NCBI GenBank assembly: GCA_964247055.1
Contig: OZ176055.1
Location: 6,882,001-6,946,000, forward strand
Reading direction: 5' to 3'
DNA: 64,000 nt
Source: Paragordius varius
Lineage: Eukaryota > Nematomorpha
The notes beneath the pieces are model-generated. The model did no database searches. It saw nothing but the letters and a program-made list of their open reading frames with translations, and was not told the origin of the DNA. Below are positions 1-13,800 of the stretch, in pieces. A program made the translations under genes and the position numbers. Position 1 is the stretch's first letter, and each line of letters begins with the position of its first letter.

Positions 1-845
1 AAAAGGAAAATTTGCGGCACTCATCGCCATCAGTAGAAAAAGGTATCGTTTGCTGGCAGAAATATATGGTGTACATCCTTTATCGATTAAATATTAAAAA
101 CATATCAAAATATCAAAAGTTATGATATGTGAAAGAGTGTGAAAGCTCTGGTAGATGGTACACCTCAACGATCAAGCGCAAGTGTTATTGGATGATGACC
201 CAATTGAAGTCCAACGGTATTTGATAGAAAATTGCCACAAAATCAATAGATGTCCACGATCAGCAGCCCAATAAACTCCCTAAATGGGCACAAAAATAAA
301 CTATACTCGAAATCCCAAAATTATTTGGAAATCCTTCAATACAAAAAACATTTTTGCATTTAATTGCGACTGTAAGAAATGTCTTTATTTTGTAAATCTG
401 AGCCAAAAAATCGTGGCTTTGCAAGGCCGTTCTATCCACAATAAGGCAAAATCTCTGCTAGCAAATCATATGTTGGTGCTAAAGCGGTATTGTCCAATAT
501 GAACTTTTAAAGTCCCGTGAAATTGTTTAACACAACACTCTTTCATACAAATCATTGATTAGAATTATGTGTTAATGGAAAAAGAATCGTAATAAGCTAG
601 AAAAAATAATATAAAAAAATCGCTTTGATAAGAAATATTTCATCATCCGCTGAACTTGGCGCCATCTGACTAATACAACTACATATCTGGGGACGAACAG
701 CAATTTATTTCGAAGACATTGGAAAAGGGCTGGACGAATGGTGGGCCGCAAAAGTCACTCGGTTTTCTGGCACAGCATTTATATATTACCAAATAGAGGA
801 GCTCAAAAGCCGATGGACAATATTTTGAATTGAATACATGATTAA
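1..845 (+). mobile_element. Decayed mariner-type transposase gene
   Basis: Fragments in changing frames resemble a mariner (Tc1/mariner) transposase in the right order. The start reads like the helix-turn-helix stretch with LLAEIYGVHPLS. Around 190-215 a frame reads LLDDDPIE, like the linker after the DNA-binding domain. Near 375-430 comes YFVN, near 515-540 VNTTLF, and 800-835 gives ADGQYFE, matching the usual DGQYFE end of the protein. Stops and frame changes are frequent, so the copy is dead. It begins before the window. The longest open stretch (284-502) is part of this relic, not a host gene. No terminal repeat was identified on the right side. Confidence 0.7.
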
Positions 846-859
846 TTTTCTTATAACAT

Positions 860-3800
860 GACATGATCTTTCAGCGTAAGATCGACAAGAAATTATAATT
901 ACATCTGGAAGCAACAGAGCATTTTGATATTATATAAACATGAATATTTTTAGTTAAAATATTGTTTTAAAAATTGCTCAAAGAGGACAAGAACGGTCAC
1001 GTTGATGTGGCATCATAAATAAAGCCGAAATAAACTCGATCAGTCAGGTGTAAAATAATATGATGAATTTATTTATGTATAAAATTAGCTGAGCAATTGT
1101 AAAATGCATATTTTGTAAACATATGCTTTGAGTATTTGGGTATTTCTAAAATCAACCAATTTTATAACCACATTTTATTTTAAACCATCCGTATATCCGA
1201 TATTTTATAAATAGGAAGTCTGATTTGTGAATTAAAATGCTTCACTTTAATACTAAAAATTAAAGCCTATAAATTATCTATATTCTTTATTTGTAATTAT
1301 ATAAAGGTTTTAATTTGATCTCATAAAAAATTTATAAAGCAAATAGACACAATAGTTTGCTAAAACTTTTTTAGGCTTTGTCCCAATTATCAATTCATCA
1401 AACTGAGGATATGAGCTTTTAAAACTTAATTTTTGACCCCGAATTCGACACATTTATAAATAGCTCTTTTCCTTATTTTGATATAAAAACTTAAACAATT
1501 CGGTAAAAAGTTGGTGTCGTTACATATAAAGAAAAAAAATAATACAAATTTCGGCATTGAATTGTTTCAAAAATTACTTTAATAATTTTAATTTATCAAA
1601 TGTATCAAGCCTACCGTTCTTTAATGGGCTTAATTTAAGGACTTTTAATCAATTTGATAGAATGAGCTAAAAAACATATTAAACTTTTTAATTTCCAACA
1701 GTTAAAGAAAGCACTTTTCCGCTATAATAAATATTAAAATATACCCAGTTCCGTTTTTTAATTTTGACTAAAGATGGTAGATAGATCTTAAACTCATAAC
1801 GAAAAACATCAAGATTTCTATCTTTTTTAAATTATTTTTTATATTTGTTTGGTGGTTGTAAAATTATTTATATCTTCATTAACACTTCATGACCTTTTCA
1901 TATTTTAGTCTTAATTATTGGGGTACTTTTATATCCCAGAGTTTGTATTATAAACACTGTTTTGAAAGTTATTTTAGTTAAAATTTAATAAACATACATT
2001 TTTCTTATGTATTAGATATAAAAGCTTAAATTATTTCAGTTTTACGACTTCTAGAATCTAAAATGAGGACAGCTCGTCAACATGATTGAAACAAACAGCT
2101 GATATTATAATCATAGTTTTTGGTGATAAATTGTAGCTTGAAAGCTTTTTAAAGTTATTATTTACATTTTATAACCATAATATACATTTATTATTGCCTG
2201 TTGCATTTGCGATTTAAAATTAAAGATAAAAATGGAAGCGAAAAACTTTGAGAAGATTTTATTAATATTTTAAAGTTTTTAAATTTATATAAAGCACCAG
2301 GCTAAAGGAAGCATATTTTTAAAATAACTTAAATAATATTTAAGAATTCAACTGGATGTAAAAATTCAAAAGGTCATGAGCTGTCAAACGAGAAAATTAC
2401 ATTAAAATAATTTTATTCCCCTCATTTTTTCTATCAAATTTTGCAGTGTTTTCTTTATAATTATTGATTTATATATTAGATCAAAATCACCACAAGATAC
2501 AACCACTTTAATTATATCAAAAGTTTTGATTTCTTAACCGGCGAAAAATTTACGTACTCATACTTTAACGTAATAGTTTTGGTCATTATTTTGTTAAATA
2601 CTCAATACCATTTTGCTAAAAAGGTAACTGGCTTTGTCATAGTATAATTGGTCAATTCGCAACGTTGACTAAAGCATCTGCTCTGCCTAAAAAAGCTTAT
2701 TTTTGCAAAATAGCTTCTTAAATTTTTGCATTTACACACAAGTTCGATACCTGAGAGGGAAGAAAAAATAGGGGTTTAACTTTAATTTATAACAGTATTG
2801 TAAAATTATATAACTTTAAATAAGTGGAATTATACGAATACAACAATGACGAAAGAAAAAATAAATTTCAAAATTAATCCTTGTTGAATTAAATTTGTAA
2901 AAAATAAGTTTCCATTGTTATTTTATACAATTATATATTTTTTGTTTTTCCATCTCAGTACCGAACGGGTTAAACACATGTCGAGAAAACAAATAATTAA
3001 GCGACAAAGTCAATGCCTTAGTTATGTTTTGCCTATTATAATTTATTAAATATTATATTTTAAATAATCTAATCTTATATAAATACCGGTTTATTGCAGA
3101 AGCTGACTCTGATGAAAGAATTATTAAATTTTGGGAATCAAATGTTGATCTGCTATAGCAATACGATTTTATAAGCCTGACCCCTTAAATAATAATTTTT
3201 CTGATAAAGAAAGCTATATAAGACTATATGATGCAAGATTATTTTATTATTAGACATCCCAAAAAAATATTTAAAATTTGACAGGGGACAAAATCAGTAT
3301 ACATAAAAACGTCTTGGAAAATTACAGCTACCTTGAAAGAGTACATCTTGATTTCGTACTTTTGGTTTTACGAGTTATATAAAAAATTTAAAAAATGGCG
3401 AATATATGCCCACATTATGTACAATTAAATTTATACATAGATGACATACTTAAAATTATGTTAATAAATAGCATCCTAACATGAAAGCGATTATAGTTGA
3501 GCGCTTTTTACCATACTATTTAAAATTTGAAAAAAACATGACTTTCAAGCCCATATTAAAACATATGCCATCCCAAAAATTTATTTATCAATTTATATTA
3601 ACTTTAATAATGCAATAAATTTAAAAACGGACCCCTTTTTCAATTATCTCTAAGCTTGATCCTATCTTCTGCCAAGACAACAATCGCACAAATACAAGTT
3701 ATCACCAATTGTCATCCAAAGAAATTAAAGTCTTTCGCATCGAGTTAAAAAGAGAATTAAAATTATCAGGCCGCGCTAGTTTTAAATATGATAGCAAAAT

Positions 3801-5370
3801 GTTTACAATACCCCTCATAACTTAAAATTAAATAGGCGGGAAAAAAATTGAAATCAGCAATCGTAGAATATTTGGATTCGTTAAACCATTTTAAAAGCCA
3901 CATGCAATAAATTATATAATGAATGCTATTTTATTAGAATTTAATATTGGAACAAACTTCTGCCCATTTTAAATATGAAAGTATGGAACAGTCATATCGC
4001 ATGAATAATCAAGTTGTTTATGAAATCTTTTATGATGCCGAAGAGATGAACGTCACATATAGCCCTTTTAATGTTCAAAAAAATGTGTATTGCCTAGGCA
4101 ATTAAAAAAATCCAGTTACTTATATATTTACATAAATTCAAAATGTATGATGATAGTAACTGAACTTTTTTAACGAAAATATTGATTATCTCCATAAATT
4201 GGAGTTTTACCTAAGTCATAAAATCTAACTCAAAACTTTTCAACCAAACTTCATAACAAAAATTTTTCAACCACACTAACCTCTTTAACCAAACTGTACA
4301 CTTTTTATTAAAAATTAACATTATTTTTTAATTTGCTGCTATCAAAAATTATTTTAAGCCCTTATAGCATATATAGGAATGAGTCCCTTAATCTTAAATT
4401 AAATCAATTATTATGTTTTCTTAAATTTTTGTTTTTTTAATCAAAATATTTTACCCAAATTTCCGTTAGGATAACTTATAATCATTTCCAGCATTTAAAA
4501 AATTGGATAATGCATTTTAAAAAATTAAATATTAACAAAGAATTTTTTATAGAGTTCGGTTGGAATAATGTTGAATTAAAGGTTTTAAGTTTGGTTCAAA
4601 AAGTACTAAGGTTTAAAAACGGTATTTAAAACACGGGAAGCTTTATATTGGAGGTAAAAATATTAGGGATAAAAATGTTTTTATACATATCTTAAAATAT
4701 TATTTGTTTCAATATATATTATAATTTATTTAAAAATAATTGCATTTCCCAATAAATACATTTAAATGGAATATATTGCTATCCATATATACTATATAAA
4801 TGTAATAAGATCATTATTATGCGATTGTGAAATAGATAAAATTTTATAGTGACCAGATATATAAGTATTTTTATGATATAATTATTTTTGTGAAAAAAAA
4901 ATTTAATTTTTTCTATTAGAACAAAAACTTAGCAGATATAAGGATATTAAATATGATCATAGGTAGATGGATGGAATGACTAAATATTACAAATGCAATA
5001 AATAATAAAATTTGTTATGGTTCCATATTATTCAAAAAAATAAATTAATTTATGTACTTCAATTAAAATTAAATACATTCCTAGTTTTTCAATCAATTTT
5101 TGGCAGATAACATTTACAGTAAAGAGCAATAAACATGGATTCAATAAAAAAGAAAAAAATATGTTTTTTTTCACCTTTCTTATCTGCAAATGCTATCTGG
5201 CAAGATTTAATAAAAAACCACAGTGCATTTACTCTGTATATTATAATTAGCCAAAATTTATCATATATAATGCATACAATATATTGTCATAATTTAAATG
5301 TCTGCAATACAAGATTTATAATATGCTTAGCCATAGATATATAGAGGCACCCACAATTACAAACAAAATT
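860..5370. other. Intergenic, no gene recognised
   Basis: Low-complexity AT-rich sequence. Apart from the dispersed repeat at 1878-2390, I found no conserved exon, RNA gene or transposon end here. The short open frame at 5135-5344 has no recognisable content. Confidence 0.6.
1878..2390 (+). repeat. Dispersed inverted-end repeat, family R1, copy 1
   Basis: Shares a long stretch with 23910-24450, including TATATCCCAGAG, a GAAAGTTATTTTAGTTAAA block, ACAGCTGATAT and TTTACATTTTATAACCATAA. Its ends form imperfect inverted repeats (TTCATGACCTTTT on the left, complementary to AAAAGGTCATGA on the right), so it looks like a roughly 0.5-kb non-autonomous DNA element. No coding capacity. Further partial copies lie at 17985-18185 and, reversed, at 62640-62770. 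Confidence 0.6.
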
Positions 5371-5374
5371 TATC

Positions 5375-6247
5375 TCAAAATTTTGAAGACACTAACTTTT
5401 TAAGCGTTTTGAAACGAGCCTCATCTAAATGCAAAATTGCTTGTAATGCATTCAAGTGCGAATCTATCGTAGATTTTGAACAAAACATTGGTGTTGATTG
5501 AGTATTTGTTTTGGGGGTAATATTTTGATTAGTAATACCACATTCTACATCTCCATTTTTCCCAATATCGTTCGTTTTACCTTTTTGAATGCTAATTCCA
5601 TCATTTTTACTGTGTGTAGTATGATTTATCAAATCACGGAGTAAATGATATACCACATCTCGTAAAAAGGATAATTTGATCGTTAATTGTTCCTTTTCAA
5701 ACATAGTTTTATTATACGATATGCTAAAATCTTCAAAAGCTCTTACCACATATTGGTGAAGTTGTGAAACCTTATCTCCAAGGCAAACATTTTCATTAAG
5801 TTTTTTATTGACAGCTACTTCCAAACCATCTGCATTTTTAGGTTTATTAGGTTCCTTTTTGTCCGTTATTGTATTCATCTTTTGCATATGCGTTTGGCTA
5901 GTTATTCCAATATTTTTTGAAGAAGTCACCTTTGTTTCTCTAAAACTATGCCTATACTTTGACAGGGATAAATTGTGTGTAGAAACTGTTTTAGCATTCT
6001 TGGTTAATTTCGGAGTAGATGCTACATGTCCAAGGTTAAGATTTGAAGTATTGTCACACAAATTACCAGGGGTAGTTTTTCCTCGAACATCGTTCCGTTT
6101 AGAGCAATTATTGGGAGGCAAATATTGTTTTATAATGGTGTGGGAACCATTAAGGGCGAGACCGATCGATGATTCAGATGAACTGCTAATAGCCGGTGTC
6201 AATGGTTGAAAATCTGATTTAAACTAGAAAAATTAATAAAAGGAAGT

Positions 6248-6292
<45 letters not shown>

Positions 6293-9200
6293 TTTATAAT
6301 CACTAAGGGCTAAACTTTAAGCCAATTTAAGTTTTGTTTATGAAACAACCGGATTCTCGGTACATAAAAGTATATTGAATATATAAAATCACAAAATATA
6401 ATTCGATTTAATTCAAGCGAAATATAAAATTGTCAGAAACTTGGATTTTATGAAATGAGTATATCAGCGCCTTGGATTCAAAACTAAGCACACCGATACT
6501 GTGTAATATATTTAATAGTATAATTAACGATAATATAACTCCAAACGAATGGAACAATAGCTTAATAATACCCCTATATAAGGGCAAAGGGGACAGACTT
6601 AACCCTGACTCCTATCGCCCAATAAAATTACTCGAACATGGTATGAAACTTTTTGAACTTATTCTATTAAATAAGCTAAAAGATAGGATAGATATAAATG
6701 AAATGCAGTGTGGTTTCTTACCCAACAAAGGAACCACAGACGCCATTTTCATCTTAAGACAACTTCAACAAGCACACCTTCGAAATAGCCCCTTATTTTA
6801 TGCCTTTATCGACCTCGAAAAGGCATTTGATTCGGTACCCCGAACTCTAATCCCATGGGCCCTACAAAACAAAGGCATTGACGAATGGATGGTTAAATCA
6901 ATAATGGCATTATATACCGAGTGCAAAGCTCAGGTGGCGACAAGCGTAGGGCACTCCGACTCACTCTCAATTAACTCCGGGCTGCATCAAGGCTCGCTCT
7001 TAAGCCCGTTCTTGTTTATAACTATTATGGATGAAATCTCTAAACCTTTAGAGCAAGGCTTACCAAACATCCTTTACGCCGACGACTTGGTATTAATGGC
7101 AAACAGTGAAGTGCAATTAAAGACAAATCTTGCGAGGTGGAAAGAACGGCTAGAGATGTTTGGACATAAGGTAAATGTATCCAAAACAAAATTAATGAAC
7201 GATAATAATAAATACAATCCCATTAAATGGCCCTGCTCAATATGTAATAAAGAAGTCAAAACCAACGCAATCCAATGCCTCAAATGTAAAAAATGGGTCC
7301 ACAAAAAATGCTCTCAGTTGAAATCGCTAAAATTACATCACGATTTTATATGCAGCAATTGCACCACGCCCAACCCAACTAAGCCTCCACAAAGTGTACG
7401 TAATGAAGAACCTTTTGAAACAGTACAAAGTTTCACATATTTGGGTGACATTATAAGCGCTGGTGGGGGCCTTGAACCAACCATCAATAACCGTATAAAA
7501 AACGCCTGGTCAAAATACCACCAACTCAAAAGTATTATAAACAATAAATACATCTCGTTCAAATCCAAATCGAATATGTACACCACCACCATACGACCCG
7601 TTCTAATTTACGCAACCGAAGCTATGGCTTTAACCAAAACAAATTCACTTAAGTTACAACTAGCGGAAAGGAGAATTCTAAAAACTATACTTTATGCTAC
7701 AAACCCAAACCTCTATAATTACAATAATAAATTTGATCCATATACTGTCCTACAAATGACTCCGCTTATCGATTGTTTGCGCACAAATCGTCTGAGATTT
7801 GCGGGACATGTTCACCGACGCTCACATGAAAGTTGGCTATACCGCATGGTCAATTTTTCTACAAGTTTGCGAAATCGTAAAGGACGTCCATTACAAAGTT
7901 GGCTTTCTATTGTGGAAAACGATCTGGCTATTTTAAACCTGAAAATTGAAGATGCACAGGACCGATGCTCATGGCGTAAATCTATCCGAAGGGTTACCTC
8001 CTTGTTGGGAGAAAAAACCCTTAAAGGTTGATATATAAAATAGCAAGAACCAAAAAATATTGAATTATTGTGTGTGCATTTTACCGTCTCATGCTTAAAT
8101 ATAATAAATTATTAATAAATAATTTGCGGCCCACGAAGCCTCTTGAATTTCAACATGAATAAATATCACTAGTCGACAAATTTGGACATTTTTGAGCACC
8201 ACCACTCAAACTTTTAAATTATGACTAATTTCAGTGTTTTAAAACCGAATGTGAAAAAATTTCTGATCCCGCCAATCAGAATTTTGAAATATTATAGGTT
8301 TTTCAATTTTTCAAAAACAAGAGAAAATCGAGAGAAAATTAAATATAACTTTATAATAAAATGTTATTATATTATAAACTTAATATCATTTAATAAAGCG
8401 TTTTAAACTCTATCTTTTGAATATAAATATGTCATTTAAATATCAGAGAGAAAAAAATAGTACGGACTTAAACGTCAAAATTTAGTCTTTTTCTTTCAAG
8501 TGAATTTTTAATACGTATAAAAATTTTTTAAAAAAATACTTAAAAAGGCATTCGATGGTTTAAACCTTCAGCTTTTAGATAGGCTATATTTTTTTGTTAG
8601 TTTTCGTTCTTTCGAGTATTTATTAGGCTTTTTTTCTTGAGTTGGTTCTTACAAAAAATCCTTTATTTATACCTAGTGGATATACTTTATTTTTTAAAAT
8701 TATTGGTTGTTTTGTATTTATAATTTCAGATGGATGTTGTGTAGCCACTTTTAGTAGAATTTACTATTATGGGATTGGACCATTTGTATTTACCTAATCT
8801 TTTTATTCAATTTAATTGTAGAATCTATCTAACTTTATTCTGTGAATTGGTTAATTTGACATGTCAATTTGCCAGGATTTTGCTTGCAAGTCTCTCTTAT
8901 CGGGCTTTACGATTACTTATTGTTATCTTTGCCATATCTGGCATAATTGGATCGCTTGGGGGATATGCAGAGCTTGTGCAGCCCCCCGGATCTATCACAC
9001 TATACATAAGCCCCTTTTAGATTTTTGATACTTTGGCTCTTAGCTTGTTTAGTATCTTATTTAATGCCTAGAATTTTGTTATTCATGCATGGAATATTAC
9101 TTGTATCGACTTGTTCGTTTGAATATTTAAACATATATACACGAGGAATGATTGTTATTTTTAAATTAAATACAAATTTAAAAATTAATTTTTGGAAAAA

Positions 9201-10262
9201 TCCTATTGGTGGCCTCAATTTTCTTTTTTGTTTTGGCCTTTCCATGCCATTAGGTATCATAAAATGCAAAAATAATGGGGTGGTGCAAAACCTTGTTGAG
9301 CAGTGTATTTAAGGCTCAAAAATCCAAAAATGAAATATAAGCTTTAAACATGACGATACATATTATTTTATGATAAACTGAAAATATCTCTACCTGATAT
9401 TACGATACCTGATGCATATATATTTATAAAAAATACTTAGAACTATTGTTAATATAAGAGAAACGTTCATAGTCAAAAGCAATTTTAAGGCAAAACATCA
9501 GGTCCAAAAAATTATATAATTTGACTATTACATTATTGTAAGCGAATACATGCGTTAGACTTCATGCCATTTATAATGTAATTTTTTGGACTTACATAGA
9601 ATAGAGCAAAATAAACTTATAAAGTTACCCGTTTAAAAAATTATTAATATTTTATGATTATAAAGCAAATAAATATACTAAACATTTTTATTGACTTATA
9701 AAAATGTTATGTTAAACATAACTTTGGCCCAAATATATAAAAGGGTTAACAAATTTATAACAATAAATTCTAATTAATTTTATACGGAAAAGAATTCAGC
9801 AATTTTCGTTAGTTATTCATTTATATATTTTTGGCATTATTTAATTAATTACCATGTTAAAAAATAACATGCTACCTGCTGTAAAAAATTAAAAAATTAT
9901 AAATTACTTACATCCGAAGTCGTTAAAAAACCGTATAAATCATTAAATCGTTCATTTAAAGGCGAAATGAGGTGTTGAGAAGCTAAAAAATATATATTTA
10001 AATACTTAAACTCGTATCTGGCCTTTCATATGATGTAATTTTGTCTAATAATTCGAAATTCTAAATTTATACTATATATTACCTCTAATTCCAAATTTTT
10101 GTACCTATCTTGCAAAAGAGTAAATGAATTTTCCAATTGCCTGTATTTTAATTTCAACTCCTTAATTTGATCATTTTTTCTTTGCAAAGGTGTTCTATAT
10201 ATTGGATTATCATCTAATGTTGTGCAATTGCAATGATACTCTGAAGAATGATACTCTTCCAT
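5375..10262 (-). CDS. Coiled-coil protein with a possible GRIP-like C-terminus (4 exons)
   Basis: Exons on the minus strand: 10083-10262, 10012-10060, 9912-9982 and 5375-6223, with phases that agree at every junction. The first two introns are only 22 and 29 nt; the third is 3.7 kb and holds an antisense LINE. The start is the ATG at 10262 (MEEYHSSEYH); an in-frame upstream exon cannot be excluded. The product is about 400 residues: a Lys/Glu/Leu-rich coiled coil in exon 1 (residues 25-60), a polar Ser/Asn-rich middle, then a helical tail with LSFLRDVVYHLL and, after an insert of about 60 residues, LNALQAILHLDEARFKTLKK. That pair resembles the two halves of a GRIP (Golgi-targeting) domain, YLKNVxxxFL and LLxVLxxLLxFSxEE, but the conserved Tyr is Phe and the insert is unusual. 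Function unknown; golgin is only a guess. Confidence 0.65.
6252..6288. repeat. (TA)n microsatellite
   Basis: Uninterrupted TA dinucleotide run in the long intron of the coiled-coil gene, between its last exon and the LINE. Similar runs occur at 26563-26596, 29268-29328, 39350-39370, 46073-46093 and 55778-55796. Confidence 0.95.
6452..8115 (+). mobile_element. 5'-truncated LINE with intact reverse transcriptase frame
   Basis: One open frame (6472-8031, 519 residues, entered from upstream without a clear start) encodes a non-LTR reverse transcriptase: fingers motif NPDSYRPIKL, FIDLEKAFDSV (first catalytic Asp), GLHQGSLLSP and YADDLVLM (catalytic Asp pair), then the thumb. About 20 residues after the YADD block sits a PHD-like Cys4-His-Cys3 finger (CSICNKEV..IQCLKCKKWVHKKC..FICSNC). 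The C-terminus has FAGHVHRR and GRPLQSW, typical of the LINE tail region. No apurinic endonuclease domain is present upstream, so this is a 5'-truncated copy. It lies antisense inside an intron of the coiled-coil gene. An unbroken frame suggests a recent insertion. A short AT-rich 3' tail follows; no clear target duplication was found. Confidence 0.88.
8700..9310 (-). mobile_element. Possible decayed LINE segment
   Basis: Less AT-rich than its surroundings. On the minus strand the broken frames contain Lys/Arg-rich text such as KQKRKLRPPIGF and KLTNSQNK that resembles the region before the reverse transcriptase domain of LINEs. Several stops interrupt it. The plus-strand frames at 8769-9312 are hydrophobic shadows. 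The assignment is weak. Confidence 0.25.
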
Positions 10263-10899
10263 GTAAAATTAATTATACCTGAGTAAGGGATTTGAACAAG
10301 ATGATTACATTGTTCATTCATTTGTGTGAGTGATTGCGTAATTTATATAAATATTTTATATTAACATTTATCACCACATATCTTTAAGGCTTTCCTTGAA
10401 ATGATTTAATATTTAATTATTTATTTGCTAACAAATCTGTTATGTAAAAAGAGAGTGCAGGTTGTCTAAGTTTGGAAGTTGGATTATTCACAATTTAAAT
10501 TTTAATAAATAAAATAGTATAAGAATTATTTAAGGATTTGTTCAAATAAATTCATGCTCTTTACATAATCATCAACTATCGACTTTGGCTATAAATGTCT
10601 ATCGAAACATAAAAGCGATAACCCTGAATTTGACACATGATATTACAAATCTCCAAAATTGAATAAAATTTATAGTTAAATAGCTACCGATATAAAATTG
10701 TACGTGTTATAAATGATTATTATATTAATTTATTTTGTATAATGATAGTGACAAATAATTTATCTTTATATTAGTTTTAGATTGTTTTGGTAGGGCTCCA
10801 CCATATCCCATAAAGGGTGAAGTTTTTTGATTCCTATAGATTAAGATTATATAGATTAAATAATCATAATAGTAAAATTTCTTTATTATTTAGTGTCAA

Positions 10900-13800
10900 T
10901 TATATAATACCTTTGGTAAAAACACTGCCAAATCTTTCATAAACCGGTGGCATTGATCTTCTAAATGATAAAAAATTATTAAAATATAATATTTTAAAAA
11001 AATAACACATACGGAACGGAGAGTCGAGGTGCAAGAGTGATTTCAAAAATTGCGCAAACTGGCTTATGATCCGAACATTTGATTGAATTTATGTGATTAT
11101 AATACAAAACTTTAGTTGTATTTTCAACATTTTCTGCCTGATTTTCCATTAAATGATCTTGAGAGTTTGTGCTTTGTTCAAATTTAATAGTTGTTTCCAA
11201 TGAATTTTGAATAGGTTCAAGAGATCCCTTATACATTATACGGTCCTATACATAGTGGTATTAAAAATTAGTTTAAATAGAAATATGGTAAATAATGTTT
11301 CACAAATTCCGAAACCATTATAACAATTGAAAATACATCATTCTTATGCTTTTAAAAATTTAAAAACAATTTTATTAAAGTTTACAATTACCGTATATGA
11401 TGGAACTCTATTTTTATGTGACGAATCATAAACATCAGTTCCAATGTCATATTTATATGTGGGTGGAAAATTGATTTTAGCTTCACTAAAACCACGGAAT
11501 AAATGCCCTATAAAACAATGATTAAATATTATTAGTATTTTTAATTTTTTCACAACAATACAAATATAAATGGCATATGAAGGATGCATTTTAGACATGG
11601 GCATAGCAAAATGAAAGATAATTTATATGAGAAAAATATACAGCTTAGTATATGATCATGGCCCTTTTTAACAAAAAAATGCAACTGAAAATTAATAATT
11701 ATATTTCGTTATCAAACATAACACATTTTGCTAAAATATTTACACCACTAAAGTTGTAATTATTATGATATATTATGTGTTTAAAATGAATACCATCCTG
11801 TCGATATTGATTCAATTGATCACATTCAAGGATGGAAGCAAAACTTTCTTTTGCTATTCGCCGCCTCTCATCAATTTTTTGTCGTATAAGTTTTTTACTA
11901 TCATCTTCAATGCGAAAATTGAAATCACCAAACCAAAATATATGATCATACACTTCAGTTACATCTTTTTCTTGGCCTTTATTCAATATATACAGTAAAA
12001 ATTAAAATTATACGGACAAACCGTAAAATATAAAGACAAATATTTTTTTAAAAAACCGCTGTACATTATACACACTTGATTTTTTAAAATATAATTCAGT
12101 TTTTTAAAACTCAAAGTATCAAATAGAGATGTAAATTGGTAACACAATCAATTATATATTTTAAAATTGTAAGTAAATAAGTTATAGAGGAAAAATTACG
12201 GTTTAAAAAGTATGGTTGTTGCCTTTTGAAATAAAATATTTGTATTTCTATTTTAGGTTTTTTCCGTATAATTTCAGTTTGAATTATATGTAAATGTGAT
12301 ATTTTTTATATTATTGTGCAAACTAAATTGCACACAAATGTTACCCTTAAAAATGGCCTTTCTAAACGGATTTTTCCACATAGTTTTCCCATAACCCGAA
12401 ATATGCTTCATACGTAATCGCATTAGTGTGTGAGAATAATTTTTAATCCGTTGTTTGGCATTACTTTCATGAGCTAAAATATACAGTAAAAATGATGGTA
12501 TACAGACAAAACATAATTTTCTAAAAAAGGAAAATAATTTTTAAATCATGATTTTTTTAATAATAATAATAATTCATCATTTTGGGTTGCGAAACGGAAT
12601 TTAAAATTTGTAATTTTATGTAGGAAAAATCAAAGTTTAAAGATTATGGTTATCCTTTTTTTAAAAATATTTCTCTTTTAACCTTATATTTTGTCCGTAA
12701 ACTTTTAATTTTGACTGTAAAATAATATTTTTTACAAAAAAATACTTCAAATAAAAGTTTTACTATTTAATTATTGCAGAAAAAAAACTAATTCTTACCA
12801 ATAAAATGGGAATTAATAAATAAAAATGTCGTCCCAAGCACGTTAAATGATGCAGCAAGAGAACCCTTAGTGCGAAGAAAAGTCGTCCATCCAAACACAA
12901 GAATGTCTTCTTTGACATCTACAATTATTTAGTAACATGGTTAAATATTATATGATTCCATATTTAAAAGTTGTAGAAACAAAAACTATATACAAAATAT
13001 GCTATATGCACAAAATAAAAAAGTTTAATATTGTTTAATAAAGTTATATACTTTTTTAGCGTTAATTCCTTTTACATTAATATAATGAAATAGTTTAAGT
13101 AAACACATATATTGTGTAATTATACAATTTGCTTTTTTGTTAAAATATTTTATTTTGAAATAAATAATATTACTGTAGATAGGTAAATATAAAAGCTATG
13201 TCAAGAATTATTCATGCAAAGATTCCTCAGATATCTAACCGTTTATAATATATAGTGTCACTGAACATTTAATCACATGTGCGACGTTGAGATAATTTGC
13301 ATGCATAATCTATAAATAAAATTGACAGGATTACATTAATAACTAAGGCACGTTATCTCGATATATAATATGTTTTACAGATAGATATCGACATATACAC
13401 ACATTTATAACTTTATTTAATAATTTTCAGGTAAAATTTAACATTTATAGACGTAATATTCGATAATTTATATAAAACATAAACGATATTTTGTTATATA
13501 TTATACTTCGAATAATATAACAAAACATCACCTGTGAAAAGGCATAATAAATGGCGACGAACAAAAATGAGTAGGTGAAGGTCAAAAAATGTTTTAACCA
13601 ACAATGGTACATACATTTCCCCCAAATGCTTTTGAATATAAATGGTCCATTTTCGTCTAATGAAGGATATTAAACACAATAAATATATTTATATTTTAGC
13701 CAATAATATTATTACGAAAAAATGGATAAAAGTTTCTGAATTTTTTGGTTAATTTTAAGGGGATAATAATTTGTAGATGTTACCTAATCCCACACCCCAT

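Noticed and set aside
2640-2765. tRNA-like text: an A-box-like ATAGTATAATTGG and a B-box-like AGTTCGATACC
   Set aside because: The boxes are about 90 nt apart and no cloverleaf stems close; at best a tRNA or SINE relic.
5808-6209. 133-residue plus-strand open frame
   Set aside because: Antisense shadow of the last exon of the coiled-coil gene; the minus strand has the splice-consistent frame.
7074-7592. Minus-strand open frames over the LINE
   Set aside because: Shadows of the reverse transcriptase frame on the plus strand.
8769-9312. Two plus-strand hydrophobic open frames
   Set aside because: T-rich shadow frames; the minus strand looks like a weak LINE relic and neither shows splice-consistent coding.
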